A stretch of 11,515 nucleotides of DNA from Rhodococcus sp. (in: high G+C Gram-positive bacteria) (GTDB taxonomy: Bacteria > Actinomycetota > Actinomycetes > Mycobacteriales > Mycobacteriaceae). The DNA is taken from assembly GCA_012515885.1 (NCBI GenBank), contig JAAYXN010000283.1:1-11515 (forward strand). Reading direction: 5' to 3'. The position numbers were made by a program, and so were the translations under genes. The stretch's first letter is position 1, and every line of letters starts with the position of its first letter. Positions 7,059 to 11,515 of the stretch are shown in pieces. A model generated the notes under the pieces. That model saw nothing but the letters and a program-made list of their open reading frames with translations. It was not told the origin of the DNA and made no database searches.

Positions 7059-8902
7059 ACGACCCACTAGATACGACGAAAGTTAAAGCCATGCATAGTG
7101 ATTCAGCATCATCACGTCCGGAAGTTCTTTCCCGCGCGCGGCTGAGCCCTGATGCGCGGCGCAACGCGCTTGAGCAGATGCGTACCGGTGAACTTGACGT
7201 GCTGGTTGTTGGCGGTGGCGTCGTGGGTGCTGGAGCCGCGCTTGATGCGGTCACTCGTGGGCTCAAGGTGGGGCTCGTGGAGGCCCGCGACTACGCGTCG
7301 GGCACGTCGAGCCGCTCCTCCAAACTGGTGCATGGTGGGCTGCGCTACCTGCAGCAACTTGACTTCGGCTTGGTGTTTGAGGCGCTGCGCGAACGCTCCT
7401 TGATTCTCGACACGTTGGCCCCGCACTTGGCCCGACCTGTCGAATTTGTGTATCCGCTTGAGCGCCGCGGATTCGACCGGGTGTGGGTGGGTGCGGGCGT
7501 CGGCGTCTATGACGTTCTGGGCGCTGGCCGCGGCGTCCCGTCACATCACCGCCATCTCAGTAAGCGAAAGACTCTTGAACGCTTCCCCGGCGCCAAGCGC
7601 GACGCTGTCCGCGGTGGTGTGTCCTTCTACGAGGGCTCGATGGATGATGCCCGGTTCGCGATGACTCTGGCCCGCACTGCCGCCGACAACGGTGCACTGT
7701 GTGCGGGTGGCACGGAGGTTGTTGACCTTCTCCGTGATGGTCAACGTGTCGTGGGTGCGCGTGTTCTCGATACCGAAACGGGCACTGAGTTCGATGTTCG
7801 GGCCCGCCAGGTCATCAACGCCACCGGACCGTGGAATGAGAAGTTGCAGCGCATGATTGGCGGCGAACCGCCGTTCAAGGTGCAGGCTTCTAAGGGCGTC
7901 CACATTGTTGTTCCGCGCGAACGGATCGATTCCACGACGGGTGTGATCACTCAGACTGAGAAGAGTTTGCTGTTCGTCATTCCGTGCCCGTGGAGCGAAA
8001 AGTTCTGGGTCATCGGAACTACGGACACCGCGTGGCATCACGAGCTGGAAGATCCGGCAGCGAGCGCCGCCGACGTCGACTACATCCTGGAACAGGTCAA
8101 TAACCTTCTGCAAACGCCGATTACGCGCGCGGACGTCGTTGGCGTGTATTCCGGTCTGCGTCCGCTGGTGGTCCCGAACTCTGCGGCTGGCGGCGGCGGA
8201 GAGACCACCAAGATTTCGCGTGAACACATTGTGGTCAGTCCGGTTCCGGGGCTGGTGTCTGTTGCTGGCGGCAAATACACCACGTACCGAGTGATGGCGC
8301 AGGATGCGGTCGATGCGGCGGTCGCCGGACTCGGTGAACGAACCCCGGCTTCGCATACTGCGTCCATCCCACTGTCCGGTGCCAGCGGATACCGCGAATT
8401 GTGGTCGGCGCGTACACGTGTGGCGAGCGAGATGGGCATCGACATTGCTACGGTCGAGCATCTGCTTGGTCGCTATGGAAGTGCGATCGGTGAGATTGCT
8501 GAGTTGCTGAAGCAGCGCCCAGAGCTGGCGTCGCGCATCCCCGGCTCTGAGTATCTGTGGGCCGAAGTTCTCTACGCCGTCACCCATGAAGGTGCACTGC
8601 ACCTGGACGACATTCTGGTGCGCCGCACCCATGTTGGTCTTGAGTCGTCTTCTGGCGCTGTGGAAATCGCCGAGCAGCTCGCAGCGCTGGTGGCGCCGGA
8701 GTTGGGTTGGGATGACGCGGACATCGCCTCTGAGGTCAGTGCGTATCGGGCCCGCGTAGCAGGCGAGCACGCGGCAGCGAGTCAGCCTGACGATGCAAGC
8801 GCTATGGCTGCGCAGCGAGCTGAAGTCGAGCAGGGTTCAGCTGCCACTTGGGATGCTGCACAAACTGGCCGTTTGACCATTGGCGTGATGCCCAGTGCGT
8901 GA
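7055..8902 (+). CDS. glpD: Aerobic glycerol-3-phosphate dehydrogenase (FAD-dependent)
   Basis: This enzyme oxidises sn-glycerol 3-phosphate to dihydroxyacetone phosphate and passes electrons to the respiratory quinone pool at the inner face of the membrane. The protein has 615 residues, slightly longer than many homologues, with about 45 extra residues before the FAD fold. The dinucleotide-binding motif is LDVLVVGGGVVGAGAALDA (GGG at 53-55), followed by the family signature SGTSSRSSKLVHGGLRYLQ (82-100). Later landmarks are INATGPW, SKGVHIVVPRERI, GTTDTAWH, YSGLRPLV and VSVAGGKYTTYR. The C-terminal DAO_C domain includes EVLYAVTHEGALHLDDILVRRTHVGLE. The ATG at 7055 overlaps the glpK2 stop (ATGA); an ATG at 7091 is a possible shorter start, and neither has a strong RBS. 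The tail after about residue 570 (Ala/Gln/Glu-rich) is variable in the family. Confidence 0.95.
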   Translation: MNDPLDTTKVKAMHSDSASSRPEVLSRARLSPDARRNALEQMRTGELDVLVVGGGVVGAGAALDAVTRGLKVGLVEARDYASGTSSRSSKLVHGGLRYLQQLDFGLVFEALRERSLILDTLAPHLARPVEFVYPLERRGFDRVWVGAGVGVYDVLGAGRGVPSHHRHLSKRKTLERFPGAKRDAVRGGVSFYEGSMDDARFAMTLARTAADNGALCAGGTEVVDLLRDGQRVVGARVLDTETGTEFDVRARQVINATGPWNEKLQRMIGGEPPFKVQASKGVHIVVPRERIDSTTGVITQTEKSLLFVIPCPWSEKFWVIGTTDTAWHHELEDPAASAADVDYILEQVNNLLQTPITRADVVGVYSGLRPLVVPNSAAGGGGETTKISREHIVVSPVPGLVSVAGGKYTTYRVMAQDAVDAAVAGLGERTPASHTASIPLSGASGYRELWSARTRVASEMGIDIATVEHLLGRYGSAIGEIAELLKQRPELASRIPGSEYLWAEVLYAVTHEGALHLDDILVRRTHVGLESSSGAVEIAEQLAALVAPELGWDDADIASEVSAYRARVAGEHAAASQPDDASAMAAQRAEVEQGSAATWDAAQTGRLTIGVMPSA

Positions 8903-8906
8903 TACC

Positions 8907-8922
8907 GTTCGTTCGAACGAAC
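8907..8922. promoter_or_regulatory. Perfect 16-bp palindrome before the amidase gene, candidate operator
   Basis: GTTCGTTCGAACGAAC is fully self-complementary. It starts 4 bp after the glpD stop and ends 1 bp before the amidase RBS (GGGAGG, 8924-8929). The likeliest binder is the TetR-family protein encoded directly after the amidase, since such regulators often use this kind of site for autocontrol. The outer GTTCG/CGAAC arms also resemble those of the IclR palindrome, with different spacing. As RNA it could fold into a 6-bp stem with a UCGA loop beside the RBS. I found no clear -10 at the usual distance from the TTGACC at 8873-8878. Confidence 0.55.
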
Positions 8923-8933
8923 AGGGAGGTCGA

Positions 8934-10373
8934 ATGGACCGCGCGTCGACAGAGCGTATGGGTACCGAGAACGTGATCGATGCCGGTTCAGGACTTGCTC
9001 AGCAGGCAGAGGCCGTTCGTAGCGGCCTGACTACAGCAGAAGCCCTCACGCAGGCAGCGATCACTGCGATTGAAGACAGTCAAGAAACCCTCAACGCATT
9101 CCGCGTCGTTCGTGCAGACGAGGCGCTCGCGGAGGCACGTCGGCTCGATGCCGACGCGCAGCTGAGCGAACTGCCACTCGCGGGTGTCCCCATCGCCGTG
9201 AAAGACGACGTTGATGTCGCGGGCGAATCGACACCGTTCGGGTGTGCCGGGGATTTCCCTGTCGTCGCGCGCGATAGTGAAGTGGTGCGGCGACTGCGCG
9301 CCGCGGGCGCGATCATCGTTGGTAAGACCAACGCTCCAGAGTTTGGCCAGTGGCCCTTCACAGTGAGTTCGGCCTACGGCTACACCCGCAACCCGTGGAA
9401 CCGGGCCATGACGGTGGGCGGCTCATCCGGCGGATCAGCTGCGGCAGTTTCTGCAGGTCTCGTGCCTGCTGCTTTGGCTTCCGACGGCGGTGGATCGATC
9501 CGGATCCCAGCGTCGTGGACCAACCTGGTGGGTATTAAGCCGCAACGCGGCCGGGTATCAACCTGGCCGGAAGCAGAGTCCTATCACGGACTTACGGTGT
9601 ACGGGCCACTCGCTCGCACCGTCGCTGACGCGGCTCTACTGCTGGATGCCGTGAGCGGTTCACACGTGGGCGACCTGCACCAGCCGAACCCGGTGAACTG
9701 CCTGGACGCGGTGGGTAGCGATCCCGGGAAGCTCCGGATCGGCGTCGCGCTGGCACCCCCCTTCTTTATGCCTTCATCGACCCTGCACGATGAGGTGCGC
9801 GCAGGCGTAGACCGCGTTGTCGCAGCGCTGCGCGAGATCGGGCATGTGGTGACCGTTCGCGAAATCTCGTACGGACCACTGGTGGGAATGAGCTTCTTCG
9901 CCCGAGCCATGGCGGAGGTTTCTGACCGACTCGGCTCCGTCCCAGACCCGGCGCTTGCTGACCCCCGAACCCTGCGTAACGCCAGGTCCGGGCGAATGGT
10001 GAAGGGCTTTCCGCTCACGGCGATTAAGGCCGCTGAAGGGCTGATTCGTCGCCAGGTCGGGATGGTTTTCGGACAGTGCGACATCGTGCTGACTCCGACG
10101 ACAGCTGTACCGCCCCCCACCGTCGATTGCGTTGACGGATTGGGCGGTTGGGAAACGGACCGGTTTGTTACCGCGGCCTGCCCATACACGTTCCCGTGGA
10201 ACGTTGTGGGGTGGCCCGCTGTGGCAGTGCCGGCCGGTTTCACTCCGAGTGGTTTGCCGGTCGGCGCGCAGCTGCTGGGCCAGGAAAATTCTGAGCCCCT
10301 ACTGGTCGCCGTCGCTAGCCAGTTGGAATCCGTTCTAGGATGGGAGGAGGTGCAGCCTCAGAAATGGTGGTAA
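8934..10373 (+). CDS. Amidase-signature family hydrolase
   Basis: This enzyme hydrolyses a carboxamide or related C-N bond; the substrate cannot be told from sequence. It has 479 residues from ATG at 8934, chosen because GGGAGG lies just upstream; the ATG at 8958 is possible. The Lys-Ser-Ser triad is visible: K90 in GVPIAVKDDVDV, the cis-Ser S164 in VGGSSGGSAAAV, and nucleophile S188 in SDGGGSIRIPAS. The 24-residue gap between the serines is the same as in FAAH and malonamidase E2. GKTNAPEFGQW and NPWN around 130-155 are further family blocks, and the C-terminal WNVVGWPAVAVPAG is also typical. It is not obviously GatA: no gatB or gatC is present, and the neighbour is a regulator. No signal peptide is seen, so it is probably cytoplasmic. 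It lies 31 bp after glpD and 3 bp before the tetR GTG, so it is either an operon extension of glpK2-glpD or a separate amidase-tetR unit. Confidence 0.9.
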   Translation: MDRASTERMGTENVIDAGSGLAQQAEAVRSGLTTAEALTQAAITAIEDSQETLNAFRVVRADEALAEARRLDADAQLSELPLAGVPIAVKDDVDVAGESTPFGCAGDFPVVARDSEVVRRLRAAGAIIVGKTNAPEFGQWPFTVSSAYGYTRNPWNRAMTVGGSSGGSAAAVSAGLVPAALASDGGGSIRIPASWTNLVGIKPQRGRVSTWPEAESYHGLTVYGPLARTVADAALLLDAVSGSHVGDLHQPNPVNCLDAVGSDPGKLRIGVALAPPFFMPSSTLHDEVRAGVDRVVAALREIGHVVTVREISYGPLVGMSFFARAMAEVSDRLGSVPDPALADPRTLRNARSGRMVKGFPLTAIKAAEGLIRRQVGMVFGQCDIVLTPTTAVPPPTVDCVDGLGGWETDRFVTAACPYTFPWNVVGWPAVAVPAGFTPSGLPVGAQLLGQENSEPLLVAVASQLESVLGWEEVQPQKWW

Positions 10374-10376
10374 TTG

Positions 10377-10952
10377 GTGGAGCGACAGAGTGTTCGTGAG
10401 CGCATTCTCGGTGCAGCGCTGGAAATAGCGGGTGCCGAAGGCATCGCCGCGATCACTAACCGCAGACTGGCAGCCGTGGCTGGAGTCTCGCTGGGGTCCA
10501 TCACCTACCACTTCGCAACACAGACAGAGCTCCGCAGGGCCGCACTCGCTCAATTCGTCGAAGACGAGAAACAACGTTTACGCGAAATTGCTGATGAAGT
10601 TCGCGGGACGTATTCCTCTGCTGCGGACGTCGCAAAAATGGTCGATCAAGTGGCGACCAGCCTTGCTTTCACCGCGGAACGAATTGCACCTTTCGAGTTT
10701 TATGTGCAAGCCGGGCGGGATCCGGAGTTAAGGGACGCGGCAATTGAGTGCTTTGGTGCATATGACCAGGTTGCTAGGGCAGTGCTTGAGGCCTTGAACG
10801 TTCCCAATAGGGAGGCGCTCGTGACAACCATTGTTGGAATGGTGGCTGGATTGCAGCTTAGGCGTCTCGCTACCGGGCAAAACACCGAGGAGATCGCGTC
10901 GGCGATCGGGCTTGTGCTTGCTGGAGCGTATGTAACCGCAGGTGGGCAGTAG
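10377..10952 (+). CDS. TetR-family transcriptional regulator
   Basis: The protein has 191 residues from GTG at 10377. A TTG directly upstream (10374) adds one codon; both sit next to the amidase stop, so translation is probably coupled. The N-terminal DNA-binding domain is clear: SVRERILGAALEIAGAEG, then the HTH at about 26-45 (ITNRRLAAVAGVSLGSITYHFATQTELRRAAL). The helical C-terminal domain (about 60-190) should bind a ligand and form the dimer, but it gives no ligand clue. The length is normal for the family. Being encoded directly behind the amidase suggests it controls that gene and itself, with the palindrome at 8907-8922 as the candidate site. Its codon use and base composition look slightly more AT-rich than in the genes upstream, and this trend continues into the following gap. 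Confidence 0.9.
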   Translation: MERQSVRERILGAALEIAGAEGIAAITNRRLAAVAGVSLGSITYHFATQTELRRAALAQFVEDEKQRLREIADEVRGTYSSAADVAKMVDQVATSLAFTAERIAPFEFYVQAGRDPELRDAAIECFGAYDQVARAVLEALNVPNREALVTTIVGMVAGLQLRRLATGQNTEEIASAIGLVLAGAYVTAGGQ

Positions 10953-11310
10953 ATTTCTTCAACCACAGTTTTATGGCTAGAAATCTTTCCGAAGATAGTT
11001 GAAACATTTGCGTAACTGCTATTAACGGCTAGTCTAATCTGCGTTGTTTGCGAATGTTGAGGCGTTGTTGTGTCGAACACAGTCGACTACCGTTTGTCGT
11101 ACATCTGTGTAGATTCCTGGGTGGCATACATGGCTTCTGCTGATGCGGTCTTTAGTGCATACATAGGCCACGCCAAGTGATCTCCCCTGCGGATTAAATG
11201 GGCTTTGTATGTGTATTCCGAGTGACATTTCATATAACCACTCGGTCACTGTTGGCACTGTTGCCCGAATATCCCCACCTCGACCTCCCCTCTCTTTTCC
11301 AGGAGCTATC
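10953..11310. other. AT-richer intergenic region, 358 bp, no supported gene
   Basis: The stretch is visibly richer in A and T than the rest of the window. A 74-codon frame on the minus strand (11258-11034) has no RBS and no recognisable domain, and I do not accept it. Small dyads are present: ATCTT-TCCG-AAGAT (10983-10996), too weak to call a terminator with confidence, and TGTGT-CGA-ACACA (11069-11081). The 3' part holds a promoter-like element (listed separately). An unannotated small RNA or long leader cannot be excluded. Confidence 0.6.
11218..11250 (+). promoter_or_regulatory. -10 element enclosed by inverted repeats, likely promoter/operator of the KAS III-like gene
   Basis: TATAAC (11233-11238), a 5-of-6 match to the -10 consensus, lies between the exact arms CCGAGTG (11218-11224) and CACTCGG (11239-11245). 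A staggered second pair, AGTGAC (11221-11226) and GTCACT (11245-11250), uses nearly the same bases. No good -35 is visible, which fits an activator-dependent or weak promoter. The implied 5' leader is about 65 nt to the TTG start. An operator function is inferred. Confidence 0.45.
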
Positions 11311-11515
11311 TTGATTTTCTCGCGTTTCGAGTCAATCGGAACCTACCTCCCCTCCCGGGTAGTGACGACCGAAGAACTCATCGGGCAGCTCGCCACACCA
11401 CCGAGCTTTGACTTCACCGCCATCACCGGTGTCCAGGAACGCCGATTCCGTGGCGAGGACGAGGACTCGTTCAGCATGGCGTGCCTCGCTGCTGAGGAGT
11501 GCCTGAACAAATCCC
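11311..11515 (+). CDS. Beta-ketoacyl-ACP synthase III-like protein (FabH/thiolase fold), 3' end cut by window edge
   Basis: Only the first 68 codons are visible. The frame starts at TTG 11311, supported by AGGAG at 11301-11305 with 5 nt spacing, and stays open to the window end. The protein begins (M)IFSRFESIGTYLPSRVVTTEEL and continues with FDFTAITGVQERRF and SFSMACLAAEECL. The IG-x-YLP-x-RVVT opening and the TG(V/I)xERR block are hallmarks of FabH and related KAS III enzymes, which condense an acyl-CoA starter with malonyl-ACP or a second acyl-CoA. The linker between the two blocks is shorter than in housekeeping FabH, which usually has a DEWI segment. This points to a specialised member, for example OleA-like or secondary lipid metabolism, rather than the essential FabH. 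The catalytic Cys-His-Asn residues lie beyond the window. Confidence 0.75.
   Translation, partial: MIFSRFESIGTYLPSRVVTTEELIGQLATPPSFDFTAITGVQERRFRGEDEDSFSMACLAAEECLNKS

Noticed and set aside
7541..8770. 409-codon open frame antisense to glpD
   Set aside because: It lies wholly opposite a clear glpD and has the Arg/His/Ser-rich composition of a shadow frame in GC-rich DNA; no recognisable domain.
8895..8933. Upstream amidase start at 8895
   Set aside because: It overlaps the end of glpD and would translate the palindrome and the RBS; the RBS favours the ATG at 8934.
10983..10996. ATCTT-TCCG-AAGAT dyad after tetR as a terminator
   Set aside because: The 5-bp AT-rich stem is too weak and has no T-run.
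11034..11258. 74-codon open frame on the minus strand in the intergenic region
   Set aside because: GTG start without an RBS, no domain, and it overlaps the promoter-like palindrome of the next gene.
11247..11263. Direct repeat of CACTGTTG, 9 bp apart, downstream of the -10 at 11233
   Set aside because: Too short and not placed as a known kind of site; no stronger support.

Overview
The window looks like a chromosomal segment of a GC-rich actinobacterium. The best fit is the mycolic-acid-bacteria order (Mycobacteriales/Corynebacteriales). The reasons are an FprB-type fused ferredoxin/ferredoxin-NADP reductase, an actinobacterial HTH-antitoxin/RES-toxin pair, a GylR-like IclR regulator next to glycerol genes, frequent GTG/TTG starts, and many ATGA start/stop overlaps. 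The sequence does not settle the genus. I see no tRNA, rRNA, insertion sequence, CRISPR array or phage gene.

Layout. (1) 1-1740, +: the 3' part of fprB, whose first few codons lie before the window. (2) 1743-2993, -: a two-gene toxin-antitoxin-like unit, an HTH antitoxin followed by a RES-domain protein. It ends 2 bp from the end of fprB, and a perfect 12-bp-stem hairpin sits inside the end of the RES gene. (3) 3070-5354, -: iclR followed by a first glycerol kinase gene, overlapping by ATGA. (4) 5355-5537: a 183-bp divergent control region with a perfect palindrome, GTTCGAC-ATT-GTCGAAC. (5) 5538-8902, +: a second glycerol kinase gene and an aerobic glycerol-3-phosphate dehydrogenase gene (glpD), again joined by ATGA. 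(6) 8934-10952, +: an amidase-signature hydrolase followed after 3 bp by a TetR-family regulator; a perfect 16-bp palindrome, GTTCGTTCGAACGAAC, lies between glpD and the amidase. (7) 10953-11310: an AT-richer non-coding stretch with a likely promoter/operator. (8) 11311 to the end, +: the start of a ketoacyl-ACP synthase III-like gene.

How it works together. The core is a glycerol catabolic locus. Glycerol is phosphorylated by GlpK, and the product is oxidised by membrane-associated, FAD-dependent GlpD to dihydroxyacetone phosphate. There are two diverged glycerol kinases, one on each side of an IclR regulator, and each is translationally coupled to its partner gene (iclR-glpK1 and glpK2-glpD). 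Both keep the catalytic residues, but both have lost the arginine that in E. coli GlpK binds the inhibitor fructose-1,6-bisphosphate. No glycerol facilitator gene is present here. The toxin-antitoxin-like pair follows glpK1 on the same strand but has its own promoter-like sequence. The amidase-TetR pair follows glpD and may be a separately controlled unit.

Nothing here is clearly a new kind of system. The items most worth a second look are the divergent double-kinase arrangement, the altered RES motif, and three well-formed operator-like palindromes.
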